In this document: positions 26,918 through 40,392 of the stretch, piece after piece
Layout: the number at the start of each line of letters is the position of its first letter
How positions within the stretch are numbered: position 1 is the stretch's first letter
Source of the DNA: Onchocerca volvulus
Taxonomy: Eukaryota; Nematoda; Chromadorea; Rhabditida; Onchocercidae
Assembly (NCBI GenBank): GCA_000499405.2
Contig: HG738140.1
Coordinates: forward strand, 6,370,158-6,434,157
Reading direction: 5' to 3'
Length of the DNA: 64,000 bases
Position numbers and translations under genes: made by a program
The notes under the pieces: model-generated
The model's input: the letters and a program-made list of their open reading frames with translations, nothing else
Told to the model about the DNA's origin: nothing
Databases searched by the model: none

Positions 26918-27110
26918 AATGAAAATGTAAATGTTCCTTGTTTAAAATCTTAAATCTCTGGAAGTTCTTCACCGATTGATTTGAAATTTTGAAATAATGG
27001 TTTGTTCAAAAACGCACATGTTTCTATATATATAAAACCTTTTTACTTGAGTGACTGGACATTTTTATTTATATAGTCTAGCTGACTTGGCCAAGCTTCG
27101 CGCCCAGCTA
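26918..27110 (+). mobile_element. Interspersed repeat, copy A
   Basis: This copy aligns over its length with the intervals at 36470-36755 and 40393-40622. Shared landmarks in order are GAAAATGTAAATG near the start, a GATTTGAAATTT block, a TTC.....CGC.CAT...T.TATA segment, a TTTTTAT(T)TAT stretch and a terminal TAGTCTAG...GGCCAAG motif. All copies lie in the same orientation and none encodes a protein. The pattern fits a non-autonomous transposable element of unknown class. Confidence 0.7.
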
Positions 27111-30100
27111 AGAAAAAAGCAAATAATCAATCACATTTATTCAATTTAGTCTGGAAGTAACAAATTTAAGCTAAAATGAAATCTAGTTTTTTTTTTTTTA
27201 TTCCCCAAAATAATATATGCGTTAAAAAATGATAATTATTAAATTACAAATAATATTTAATAAAAAACAAAATAAAATTCAATGCAGAAAAAGAATACAT
27301 CAAAAATAAATAATTGTATTATTTTTTTATCTTTTTCACCTTTTTTATCACAACTTTCTGACAATTTTTATTCTTTCTTTCTTTCTTCGTTTTTAACTTT
27401 CCTTTTTTTTTTCAAATACTCTTCAATTTTTGATGCATTTAGCAAGAGAGGCAAACCTCTTTCAAACTCCATTAACTCTCTTGTTCAGCTGGAAAAAATC
27501 TTTAATATCAATTTATAAAGAAAAAGTTGCTCGATTTATTCATTCTTCCTTTTTCATTCCAGGTATCCTTTCATTCATTTCCCTTTTCCTTTCCTCCTCA
27601 TTTTTTTCCAGCAAATTATATTTATCCAAAAAAAAAAAAGAAAAAAATTAGCCATTTTATTCTTTAAATTTTATGAAACATATTTTCTTTTTAATACATG
27701 AAAAAATCTGAAATTCGCATATAAGTATATTTGTATATTTGCATATTAATTTTGTTCTCTTTTTAATATTTTTCTTCTTCCATTTTTTGTGCAATAATTA
27801 ATTTCGATTATAATTTAATAGTTTGGATGTCAAAATCATTTTTAAAAAGTGACAAACGTATTGCAGTAACGAGTGAATAATTTTTGCCATGTGAAAGTGT
27901 ATCAATTATTAAGCAATTTGAAATGATATATGTTACAATTTAGGTTTAGCGATAAATATCACATTTAGGATCAATCCAGAAACATCCTGTTTTTGATCAA
28001 ATGGAATATCTCATTTGAAGTTTTATTTTGCGTATTTTACGCGATAAATCTCTGATCAATAAATTTAATTTTATCAAATGAATAAACTGAACTTTATCAC
28101 GTAACATATGCAAAACAAAATGTGTGAAATGAACAAAAAAAAGTTGGAAATATTTCCGAACTTTTTTTTTCCAAACAGCTCTTAAATAAGATTATCATCG
28201 AAAATCATATCAATTGATTATGATCAGCATTATATTATATATTCTCAGACGGATAAATGATTTAACAGAGAGGAAATTAATGAAAAAATTTTGCTATCAC
28301 ATTTGTAAGATTTTTTTTCGTCAAAAAAGGGCAAAGTTTTTTTTTTCTTTTATTAAAATAAATTGTCTTTGAAAATGTTAAATTGAAAAAAGTTTTCATA
28401 CACATTTTCAATTGATTAAATTACTTCGTTAACTTGTAAAATAATTTAAATTTTAAATATTAGTATCGCGAGAATGGCCATTTCATCATCAGAATCTTGT
28501 AAATGAATCGATAAGATTTAAGCCAATTTCTACAAATTCTTTTTTATATTTTGAAAACTTAATTTATAAACAGTAGAAAAGAGAAATATAATATTAACAC
28601 TTGGAATTATTTAATTTCTTATGCTTCTTATTGCTAGCATTTCTTTTCCTTTTTTTTTTTCTTCATTATAACTTTTTTTACTTCAGTATAACTCATCATT
28701 TTTTTTTACTAATCCTAATGAGTTATTATTTATTGCAATTAAAAGAACTGAAATATTAAAAAAAAAAAAGCAAATTTATAATAGAAAAGAAAATTTCAAA
28801 CAATTTTGTCATTTCGAATATTTAATAATTGCTTTAATTGATATAAAATGAAGCTTTTGTAAATTTTATTTTGCGAATAAAATTCATTTTACGGAAAAGA
28901 AAGGAAGAAAGTTGCAATAATAGAATAGTATTTTTAAAATTCTAAAAGAAGAGTAAAGAATTTCACAAAAAAAAAAAGATTAAATTAAAAAAAACTCTTT
29001 TTTTTTAAACAAATTTATCATTTTGTATTCACATCATTTACATCTTTTTTTTTTTTTTTTTTTTTACAGTTTGTGTAACACGTTTCAAAATTTTTGTGAG
29101 TTTAAAAAAAAAGAAAACGACTTTTTTCATAATTAATTAATTGATTAATTAAATTTTTTTTGCAGACATAATTTTTGTTTTATGTTTTATTTTATTCAAA
29201 ATGAAAAATGGTCACTTTTAATGAACATATTCAACGACAACTGCTATCTACTTACTAACAAATTCCAGTATTTCACATCTCTATTTTCTTCCGTTAAAAG
29301 TTGACGGACAGAATTTAAATTTTTGACAAACGAACAGATGCAAAATAAGTTGATATGCGTAAAAAAGTTTATTATCGACTGTTACTCGCACGAATGATTT
29401 ATTTATTCTAAATGTAATTAATTATATTCCTATGTATAACAAGACATTTTACTGTCAATAATTTTTTGAAAAAAGAACAGTTTGAATGAATTAAATATAT
29501 TTTTTTGCAAAATGAAATCTAATTAATAATATTTTTATCAAACAAGATAAGTTATAAATGCTAATTGGCAAGGAACTTAACTTTTCAGATATTTTTCATC
29601 TTCAATTTAATTTTTCCTGCTCTTTGTTCTCGAGAAATTTCGCAACAAGAAAAAAGAGGGAAAATTATTTCTTAATTTTTACTTAATAACAAAATAAAAA
29701 GTTTCAAGAATAAAATTTTTGATATGTTGTTGGAAAACAGGAGTAGAAAAATTTCAAAATTGAAAGTGAGACAGGATAATAACAAAAAAGTTGGAATTAG
29801 CTGGTAAGATAAAAAAAAAAAAAAACTATCATCGTTTATTGGACAAACTTATATGAAATGATTTTAGTATCAAATATTATCATTGAACGTTTTATTAGTT
29901 GAACTTTAAATAAACCACATGTACGTATAGTTGATTGAAATGCATAAAATTGATTTCCATTAAAATGTTCCAATAAAGTATAATTTTTTTATACCTATGA
30001 TATGATAAAAAAGACAAAATATGAAAAATTTATTCGAAGAGAAAATTGAAAAAATTCTACCTGAAAAATTCAATTCCTCTGCTTCGTGAATTTAATGCTC

Positions 30101-32879
30101 ATTTAAATTAAAATTTTTTAAAATATGTACTTCGCTTTTTTTCAATTTTATCCACGAACATGTCACCAGAAATTATTCCATTTAAATTTCAAATTAAAAT
30201 TAATAAGTCATTTCCTTGCCGAATGACTATTTAATAGAAATGATTAGTTACTTACCTTATTTTTTGGTAAAATTTAAATGAACAGTCCATTAAATCAATT
30301 TTTTAAAGCTTTTAGAACTTCCAACTTTTTTTTACTAATTTTTTCAAAGAAATTTGTTCGAATTATTTCTCTTTTTAAAAGTTGAAAATCGAGCACAAAA
30401 ATTAAAACTTTTAACATTTCTTCAATGACTATCAAGAAAAAAAGATAATTTAATCAAATCTGATCATTTCTTTTGCATATACAGCAAAAATCATTCATTT
30501 CAGCAAGCATAAATTAATTAAAAATTGGAAATATGAAATTTGATTTTAAATATATAAAACGAAAATGTGGAAATCAATTTAATTGCAAATTTGTTTATTT
30601 TAATTTATTCATAGCGAGTTAAGTTAATTTAGTTGTTGAAATCTAATTTTTTGCTTTCATTTCGCTACAGTTTCCATTTAGATATTTAAGTTTTTCTGTT
30701 TTTCACTTCAAATCTAAGTTATGCTATTCGCTTTTTCAATAACTGTTATAAGGTTAAAAAAAAAGTTTTCTTTTTATTTTTAACGATTTCCCACTTTTTT
30801 GATGCATAAATCTATGCAGATCGGATATTTCTCGAATTTTATTTTATAATCTGACTTTTTTCTCTCTCTTTTTTTTTATTTTAATATTTCGTCATTCATT
30901 TTTTTAATTTTCACTTCTTCGCTTAAAAAAAGAAGAAAAAAGAAGACGAAAAAATCGATGATTAAAAAAATTTCAAAAAAATATCTTGTACATAAATGTT
31001 TGTGCATCAAGTTAATGAAAATGGTGAAAAAAATTTTTTAAAATCATTTCTTTCTAAGGAAAAAATATATTTTATATTCTGATGGATTTTTTAGCAATTA
31101 TTTTCGGATTTTTCATTTATTACTTCTTTTAAAATATTTCTTAATTTCCTTAGTGCAAATTTTCATATTTTTAACTCAATCAATATAAAGTAGTATACAA
31201 TTAATATGCAGTGAATATAAGTGAAAAATACGGCGGGAAATGATTATAATTAATCATTGGGACTTAAAAAAAAAAAAAAAAAAAATGACAAATCATAGAA
31301 AAATTCTGTCTAATTTAAAATTAGCTAAAAGTTCAAATTAAGCACTTATAAATATTATGAAAAGTTAAATCTATTTTTATCGAATTAAAAAACGAAATAG
31401 TGAAAATAAATTGCCTCATTTACTACGAGAAATATCAGAATTGAACGATAGATGTGAATAAATATTTCGGAAATAATTAATCATAGAAGTTGATTATAGA
31501 AGTTAAATTAATCATTTGAATTAGGGCTTAAAAATTAATTTCGATTTTTTTCAGTCAAAAAAATTTATTTCCGATTTTTTTTTCAGTCAAAAAAATTAGT
31601 TCCTGATTTTTTTCTCGTCAAAGCAATCCGATCAATAATTTGTCTTTTGTTAATTCTGCATACATTTGATATTTTGCAAATTTTATGTTATGATATTATT
31701 AATGTTAGTTTAATTAAATAATTTTAATTATTACAGTGAGCAGTATCTTTATTAATACAATTAACAAAATAGGTTTTCATTTTTCATTTCTTTCAAAAAT
31801 TGCTATTTTCCACTTTTAAAACTTGTCAAGTAGTAGTAATATATTATCATTCTTGAGTATTTTAAATAACTAACAAAAAAGAAAAAAAAAACTGCCATCT
31901 TTATTCTACACAAATTATATCATAATTAAACTAACAAATTTACGAATTAGTAGATTAAAATGTAATAATTAATTAGGAATTGCAAATAATTTAATATGTT
32001 GCAAAAGTATATGATTTTTGCAACAATTATAATTAATTTTTCTATTTATACTTGATATAGTAAATTTTTTGAAGTATTTGAATTGGAATTGTAAAATATA
32101 TTTAAATTACAAAAAAGAAAAAAAGAAAAGGAAAGCGAATTTTCAAGAAAACAAATATATATAAATGTAGAAGAGAGAAAAATAATTGTCACTAAAAGTA
32201 TGCTGCTTATGTGTCAATAATTCAATAAAATAGCTTTCACAATTTAAAAAAAAAAAGAAGAAAAAATTAATTCAATTTGAAAGGAAGAAGGAAGAAATTT
32301 AGTATCCGAATTGAATCAATAATTACTTTTTTCAAGTATTTAAAGCAAAATGTGACATTAATAGTGATCTTTCGTCATACAAGTGAAAATAGCACTTGAA
32401 ATGACCATTTATTAATTTTCTAAGGAAGAAAAAACAAAATTAAATATTTAATTACTCACATTAAGAGATAATATCATTTACCACATACTTTATGTAATTT
32501 AGCAATAATGTGTATTCATCTTCTATTAAAATAAAAGCGTATTTTAATTAGTTATTTAATTATTTCTACTTAAATACATTAAAGTCTTCGATTATAAATA
32601 TTGTAAAAGTCACGTAAAAAGACATAAAATGATTTTAATATATAAGCTCAAGGTAAAATAAGAAAAGTGAGAAAATTGATTTCTCATTTATTTTTACCCA
32701 ATTATTTTTCTTTTTCTTTTTTTTTTTTTTGCTCTTACTATTAGCTATTAATTTCCAATATTTAATTAATAATTTATTCAAAAATTGCGCTTTTCAGCAA
32801 AATCTTTTCAAGAAATGAAATTATTTTTCGTTTTTTAGAAAAAAAAATCAATCAGTACTTTTTCTTTTCTCAATATCTA
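27111..32879. other. AT-rich stretch, no gene seen
   Basis: No gene is supported. Open frames at 27282-27651 are Ser/Phe/Leu-rich readings of T-rich DNA. The only structured item is the short tandem triplication at 31534-31626. Several long poly-T and poly-A runs occur, for example around 29047-29066 and 31267-31284. Confidence 0.6.
31534..31626. repeat. Three tandem units of about 30 bp with TTTTTTCAG-like core
   Basis: Units begin near 31534, 31563 and 31595 and read approximately ATTTATTTCCGATTTTTTT followed by TCAGTCAAAAAA. The first two carry a TTTTTTCAG string that mimics a nematode splice acceptor; the third has decayed to TTTCTCGTC. Confidence 0.8.
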
Positions 32880-33740
32880 CTTGTATGTCATCAAATTTTT
32901 ACTCATCTGGATCAGAAATAATATCATTTATTAAATGATTAGGTTTTTAAGTCTTCTGGAATATTTTTAAAGAACACATTTTTATTTCGGATTTGCAGAA
33001 AATGCAATTAATGTGTTTTAGCTTTGCTTTTTTCTTTTTTCCTGGAAAGCAATCAACTTTTTTTCCCTTTTAATTACTGTATTACCAAGTTCTTGGCCTT
33101 CCGGATCAGGAACAATGTCATTTATTTTACGATGAGCTTTTACAACTTTCTGGGTTAGAAAATATGTTTTCATTTTAGGAATACGAAAAATGCAATTAAA
33201 ATGCATTTTAGCTTTACTTTTCTCTGTTTTTCTGGAATATTTTTTTTTTCATAATCATATAATTGAGTGATATCATACTTTGTTAAATGATTAAATTGAA
33301 AATACTTTTGGAGTTTTTTTGTCTCTTCTTTTCAACTGAACAAACACTTTTATTCCTGATCCAGAAAATCAAAAAATCAAGGGAAACATTTGTTTTCCGG
33401 AAATAAAATAAAAAAATGAACTAATCAGTGATTCAGGTTTCATTTCATTTAATACCAAATTGCTTGCTTTTCCTTCAAATATCTTTTTGCATCATCGTGC
33501 AATTTTCTGACCTTCCGGATCAGGAAAAATCCTATTTAGTAATAAATAATTCGATGCTTGTAAGATTTTCTCGTTTCTCTTTAAAGAGCATAGAACACAT
33601 TTTCATTCCGGAAACAATTAAGAGCAATTATTGCATTAGTTTTGCTTTTCTTTCTTTTTCCTTGAATTCCTCTTGCACTAATCACACAATTTTTGATCTT
33701 CCGGATCAGGAAAAAGAAGCCATTTGTTGAATGAATAAAT
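32880..33740. repeat. Decayed tandem array with TTCCGGATCAGGAA core
   Basis: The semi-palindromic core TTCCGGATCAGGAA is found at 33099-33112, 33513-33526 and 33699-33712. A decayed version (TCTGGATCAGAAA) lies at 32906-32918 and an inverted one (TTCCTGATCCAGAA) at 33353-33366. Spacings are 193, 414 (about twice 207) and 186 bp. Between cores the units share a block resembling GAACACATTTT(C/T)ATT, then GCAATTA..GCATT(T)TAG, then CTTTGCTTTTCT, then T(C)CTGGAA. A coreless unit fits near 33250-33300. Unit length is about 190-207 bp. The frames at 33018-33206 (minus) and 33428-33730 (plus) are readings of the array, not genes. Confidence 0.85.
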
Positions 33741-36469
33741 TAATATACTAAAAAATTTTCTCTCTAATTATCCTCCCTTTCTTTGCCAAGCAATAAATCG
33801 AAATTCAACTAATTTGTTGTTTCATCCGGCAATCTTTCCAATTTCTTCCTTCAATAACAATTTCATTGTTTATCAGCCGTTTCGGCTCTTTCCTATTTAC
33901 ATTTTTCTTCTTTTCATTGCCTTTTCCGGTTTAATTCCGGCTGATTCTTGATTCCTTCTTTTTTTAAAACTACTTTTTGGTCGCAAATTATACGATTTAT
34001 CAATACATCAGTTGTAATTAAGTTTTTTTTTCAGTTATAAACAAATTGTGTATAATAATTAAAAGGTATTCTTTTTTTTTTTTTTTTTTGAGATATTGAA
34101 ATATATTATAATTGGATAAAAAGAATATTTTAATTGATTTAATCCAATTTTTTTTAATTTTTATTTTTTTTAATAGCAAAAAATATTTTAATTAATGTAA
34201 TTTAATATTTCCAGCTTTATCTGCTTTTTTTCTCAGAAAATCTTTTCATTATCATTTATTCAAAATTTTATTCATTTTTCAGTTTCTGAGATCATTTATC
34301 ATTTCTTCAAAATTATTTATTTCAATATTCTTTGCTCGAGTTTACCTTTTCAAACTTGTTGGGTCAAAATCGTATTGTCTTTTTAATTTCTTTTGAATAC
34401 AACATCTCAATCATTTTGCCTTTTTTCTATTCAGTAAATTTCTTACGAGTAGCCAATTTCCCAAAATTTGAATAACAAAATTTAGTATTCATTTAATAAT
34501 TGCATATAAATATAAAATGCAATCAGAAATGAGATAAGATTTTTTGGAAAAATAATTTTCCAAATGTAACATAAAAATGATTAAATTATTAAGGATATGC
34601 GAATAACTAAGAATAAAGAAAAAGAAATAAAATGAAAGCTTTATCGATACATTTCCTTCGTTTGCAACGAAACGGAAAGAAATGACATTTGAATGAAATG
34701 ATTTGATTTCTTAATTCCGATACTATCTTTCCAAGCAAAGGAAATTAAATTTTACTTGGAATTATATACAGGAAAAATTAATGGAACAAAATTAAATTTG
34801 CCATTTGAGAATTTCGTCGAAAGTAAATGCGAATGCAAATGCAAATCTGACGAGACTTGGTAATATCAAGAAGTCAAAATCGTTTTACAAATGACAAAAA
34901 AAAAAAAAAAAGAAGGAAAAATGAGGAAAAATTAGAAAGATTCTACAAACAAAAGGTCATTTGCAATGACCTTTAAAAAATTGTCTTTGTTTTTCTTTTT
35001 ATATTTGTATGTTTGTTTTTTTCATGCTTGACCTTTAAAAAATTCAATCAAAATTTTATATTGGTTGAAAAATTTTTTTGATCTTTCTTAACCATTACAC
35101 CCTTTCTTATATTATTTTTCTACATGATGGCGCCATCATTAAATGTGACAATTTTTATATTTATTATACATGAAAAATGTGTAATATTCATTTTTTGATT
35201 TTTTTATCAAAAATTTTTTAAATTGGGAATTATATTTTCACTTTTTTTTTTTGAATATATTAGAAGAGATTTTTACTGGAATCGAAATTTATTCAAGTAG
35301 TTTACAATTTAACAAACTTTAATAATTATATTCAATGAGAGAATTTTTAAACAATTCCAGTTCTGTCGAATATTTAAAAAATGTTTTTCTTTTCGTTTTT
35401 TTTTTTTGTCAAACTTTTTTTTGGCATATAAATAAAGTAAAGAATAAGCTTATATGAGCTAATTAATTTAATCGTTTTCTGTCTGCTGAAAGTCAAAGAT
35501 TTTTTAATTTATTTAGTGATAAATTAGGCAGAATTTCACTTTTGATTGTTCAGGAGACGAATTTTATAAAAAGTTTTTGAAATTTGAAAGAAAAAATCAC
35601 TTTAATCGACAAATTTTTAAAAATTTATTCTAAAGTTTGTTCAAATTTGCGGCAAAATAAGGTAGAATTTCAATTTTGATTATTTAGATTCGTTATGTTG
35701 ATGAAATATAAAAGTTTAGTAAGTTGTTTATATGCAAATATAATTATTTGAAACATCCATGAATAATGTCTTCTTTTGCTAATTCCTACGTATATTATAT
35801 ATATATATAATTCTAAAAAAGTGACAAAATAAGCCTAATTTATAAATTACTTCTTACATACAAAATGGAAATTAATGAATTCCTATTGCGAAAAAAATGC
35901 AAAAATATTATAATAAATGAAAATTCAGAAGTAAGAAAAAAGCATTAAGAATCCTATATAATTTTTTTTCCAATTTCTATGCTGTAATTATTCGGAATTT
36001 TCTAAAATATATATTTTGCAACAAAAAAAATATATATAAAAAACAATTCTTTAAAAATATTTATGCAATGTTTTCCCTACAATCAACATTGATTTGATGG
36101 AATATAGAATGAAAATTTGTCAAAACTTTCAGCATTGCGTATTAATAAATGCATTAATAAATAATATTAATTTACTTATTTATTGAATTTGCCTACTTTT
36201 AATATTTACTTTAATTTACATTATATAGTTATCATCAATTTGATTTTATTTCAAAAAATTAATAAATAAATCAAATAAATAGACATATATATTATATTAA
36301 ATTTAGAATAAGAAAATATATTTGCTGTTTTTCAGATTTTTTGAAATTTTCAAAAACAATAATCTCATTGTTTTTAGCATTTCATCTGGAAGATAAAATT
36401 TTGACAGAATTTTTTTGTCACTTATGCAATTGAATAATGGTAATCAAATTGTAATCTATATTCTTTATA
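33741..36469. other. AT-rich stretch with one AGGTCA palindrome
   Basis: No gene is supported. GC-richer patches at 33820-33960 and 34800-34870 contain only short frames. A compact inverted repeat with nuclear-receptor-like half-sites lies at 34952-34974 and is listed separately. Confidence 0.55.
34952..35034. promoter_or_regulatory. Possible nuclear-receptor half-site cluster
   Basis: AGGTCA at 34954-34959 and its reverse complement TGACCT at 34967-34972 form a perfect 10-bp-arm palindrome with a 3-nt centre. A third TGACCT, in the repeated context TGACCTTTAAAAAATT, follows at 35029-35034. AGGTCA is the classical nuclear hormone receptor half-site. Function here is inference; no gene start was found close by. 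Confidence 0.2.
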
Positions 36470-36755
36470 AATGAAAATGTAAATTCGTTGTTCATTTTCA
36501 CACATCGTATCAGTTGTTTATCGCTTAATTTGAAATTTTCATGCAATGTTGCATTCGAATAGGCGCGCATTTTTATACGGATATTTTATACAGATTTATA
36601 CAGATAATTAATTTGAAATCTTCATTTTTATACAGATAATAAACATTCAGGGATTTTCGAAGACTTAAGATTTTGAACAAATGAAAATTTAAATTTTTAT
36701 TCATACAGATCAGCTTGATGCAACCAGACGAAGTCTAGTGGATTTAGCTAGTGAA
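36470..36755 (+). mobile_element. Interspersed repeat, copy B
   Basis: This is the second copy of the family seen at 26918-27110 and 40393-40622. It starts AATGAAAATGTAAAT, passes through TAATTTGAAATTTTCATG and a GGCGCGCATTTTTATAC segment, and ends with GTCTAG...TTTAGCTAG. It is longer than copy A because of several extra TTATACAGAT repeats near 36580-36640. It has no open reading frame. Confidence 0.65.
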
Positions 36756-39700
36756 TTTATAGAATTTCAAAATTTCATCAAACTGATTACCATTGTAAAA
36801 ACAATGTGTTTATTATTCGTTTTACAATCACTTCGCTTCATATAATCGTTTTTTTTGACTAATTTATTTTGCTTTCTTAGCTAGAATTGAAGTAAACAAT
36901 TTTTTGTTGAATTTATTCTTCTAATTGCAAATGTAAATTTGAAATTTCATCGAATAAAATTGCACATTTGAAAGAAAATTGCTTTGATAGTTTTATAAAT
37001 AGTAACGAATAGATTATGATCGAATCATCCGTTTCTTTCTTTTTTTGGTCAAAATGTTTTGACGAAAGCAAAATTTATGCATTCCAAATTCTCCTAAATT
37101 AAATTGCTCGTTCTTTTAGCTATTTTAAAGTAGTAACTTGGGAAAGCTTAACTTAGAGATTATGCTTTTATAGTTTTTTCTTTTTTGATCAAATAATGTA
37201 AAACAAAATGACAGCCTAATTCAATTCATCCATTATTATTTCGGATGAATGCAAATGATGCCATTCCTTCGAGAAAAATATTTTACTTTTTTTTAATGCT
37301 AATTTTATCGTTTCATATTTTTTTCTTCAGCAACAAAAATAATAAACAACGATTTTTTTCAATTTTATTTGTTTGTTTTTCATCGGCTAAAATTAGATTT
37401 ATTTTCTATTTCTTTTTTCTTTGATATTCAATAAATTTTTCGAATATTTCCGGAAAATTCTCTTATCAAGATGGGGCCGTATTTTTTGTGGAAACTGTAT
37501 CACTTCATTTCAAATTCTTTCACTATGAAATTAAATATTCATCCTCATAATAATCATTTATTTTTCCGATATTATTTATAATTAGTTATGATCGAATTGA
37601 TCAAAAGTTATTAATAATGATTAATAACATTAATTTTCTAGGATAAATTTTATTTCTTTTTCTATACTTATTAATTTATAAGATAAAAGAATATTATTTG
37701 ATCATTTCAAATTCTTTTGATGCGATACATATGTTGATATAATAAGCATTAATTAAAAACACATTTAATTAGCTTATTTGCAATGTTAATTACGCTTTTT
37801 CTTTTTCTTATATCTAAAATATTAGAAAGAATTTTAATTATAATTGAAACTATAAGTAAAAGAATTTCTACAATACATATCTAACATTAAGACTTTTCGA
37901 TTATAATATGAATGAATTGTACAATTTTTTCAGCAGAAAAAAAAAAGAAATGAACAGTGAAAAAATGTAAATTAATTAAGTGAAAATTTATTTCCGAATA
38001 AAGGAGAAAGAATAAAATATTTTTAATGAAATAAAAATGATCGTAATTTATTCTATCAAATTTGGAAAATCATAATTGAAAAAAAAAACAGCGTTTAGAA
38101 AACTTTGCTCTAATTAATTAAGAATCCATTGCTCAGTTACTACAATTATTTAATTTATTATTCAATCTACTATAATTAATTAATGACCTATTATTCAGTA
38201 TTATCTATTCATATTATGCATTGATTTTAAATCTTTCAAATATTTCAGTAGGAAATTGTTCTTTGAAGTAGAAGGCGTTATAAGCATATCCGTTATTTTA
38301 TCGTTTTGACAAGTTTTTAGTTTTACTAACTAGTAATTATTTTAAATACTATTTAAATATTTTATTTTATTTTTATCTTCAAATTTCTGCTAAAGCTGGC
38401 CTGTTCTTTGGCACGAATTTCTGGACTCATTTTTGATTCTTTTGAACATATCTAATTCAAGGTCATTTGGAAATTCAATTTGGGATATAATTTGCTAGAT
38501 TAAATTTAATGAATGTTAGAACTGCTAAAAAAATTCATGGAATTATTCATATTAGAAATGAAAAAGTACATTAGTATGTTGTAAAAGGCATATACTAAGT
38601 ACAAATAATTAAATCAAATTATCAAACTAAATTGTTCAAATTATATTTATCTAAACGTTCTTTTTTCATTTTTCGTAGTCCGAAACAATTAAATCGTCAC
38701 ATTTTATAGCCATCAAAGTGTATTCCAATTTCCAAAAAGTAAAAAAAGAAATCCAAATTTCATTTTATTGAAAAGTTAAAAATACAGAGATAAAATAAAA
38801 TTGCAAAACAATTGATCGAAAAATTAATTTAATCAACATTTAGATACTTTTTTCGCTAAATATCTTACTATAGCATATTTTGCAATCTTAACGATGATAG
38901 ATTTATTAATTTTGTAGTTGTTAATCTTTTTCATCACTTTTACACTTTTTCATGTCTTTTTCAAAGTAATCTTTCATCACTGGTAATTTTCAATCTCATA
39001 CAAATCAATTAAAGCAATAATAACTAAATAATGTTTGAGAATAATAGAAGGCTTAAATAAGGCGGACAAAAATCGGTCAAAAAAAAATTATTTATTTAGT
39101 CTTGGCCGAGCTAGAATCAATGTGTTTTGATTTATTAAGACCACCTCGCGATTTAAATGGAATATGGAATTATGATTTTTCTAGCCTGTTGATTTTTGGT
39201 CACCGGTGCTTGTTTTCTTGGTTACATTGTTGGTTGACTAGCTTAGCAAGCAAAGAAGCATTCTTTTTTGTCATGCTTGATAGAATAATATAAATTTCTC
39301 GTGAGTTTATTACAAGGAACACTAAAAATGAACTATTTCATATCATTTTGAACAGTATTGATCGTAAGATGCTTGGCAATTTACGGTATATTGATAGTAT
39401 GAAGTTAAGGAAAGTGATTGCATATTTTTAGCAATTTGTATAGATGATGATTGCAATTTCTATAAATTCATCTTACACTAAACAGAGGAGTTTAAATGTT
39501 TTTATCTAGAATTAGCGAAACGATTTTCATTATCTTAGCCCGCTAAATCTGTACATTCCAAAATTGCACTCATTTTTAGTCACGAAATCTATCAAACAAA
39601 ATAATTTTTTAGAGAATTTTCTTTTTCTAAAATTAAAAAAAAAACTTTATTTAAATTTTTTTTTGAATTTTTTTCAAAAATCAAAAGCACAGATTTCCTT

Positions 39701-40392
39701 CTATCATTAAAAAGATTACAACTTTTTTATTAACGTTTGAAAATATCATGATAAAAAAATAATTTACAACTAAGACAATTCGATAAATAATCAAATATTT
39801 CAAGAAAAAAAAATTCAAAATTTTATCGTTAAATTTTCAAAAAAAAAAAAAATTTCCTTAAATCTCGAATATTTCTGTTTTTACTAAACGAATAATACTA
39901 AAACGATAATGTCATATATGGTAAGATGATATGATATTTATTCATATTTTGATCAGCTGAAGCGGAAAGTTCGATTCATATATTTACCCCATGGAATTAT
40001 GCATAGCGAACTTGTTACGCCTTCTTCCTCGCTCATATTTTTCAATCCCCGCTTAATTTATCCATTAGTCTAAGAAAATCACATTCGCTCAAATTCAACT
40101 GCTGAAATTGTTATTATTTTTTTAGATTTATTTTGCTCAATCATTAGTTCATATTTTTTTAAAATTCTGTCTTTATCTTTTTTTTTTCTTTTTGAAAAGA
40201 ATCTGTTATATTTTATTTTCTAAAACAAAAATATAATATATTTCATTTCACGTCTTCTATCATTCGTTCAATCTATTTGATATTTTCAAAGACTGTAAGA
40301 TGATCATTTTGCCAGCTTGGTTTGTGTAACATTGATGTATACGTTGTGTAACTTTGAACGAATTTGATAAAAATCGATAATTATCAAAAGTC
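36756..40392. other. AT-rich stretch, repeat fragments only
   Basis: No gene is supported. At 39089-39116 the string TTTATTTAGTCTTGGCCGAG resembles the 3' end of the interspersed repeat family, partly in inverted order, and may be a fragment. The plus-strand frame at 39102-39293 starts inside that fragment without an ATG and has no recognisable motif. A short two-way open patch near 38390-38450 is too small to judge. Confidence 0.5.

Noticed and set aside
33018..33730. Frames on both strands in the 33-kb array
   Set aside because: They follow repeat units, including the repeated peptide DLPDQEK/DPEGQE from the GGATCAGG core, and are not a gene.
34772..34868. Short plus frame ending CECKCKSDET before a GTAATA donor
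   Set aside because: The Cys/Lys part is a six-base GCAAAT-type repeat, and the frame has no support beyond one acceptor-like ACAG.
39102..39293. 63-codon plus frame in a GC-richer patch
   Set aside because: It lacks an ATG at its start, overlaps a probable repeat end and shows no recognisable motif.
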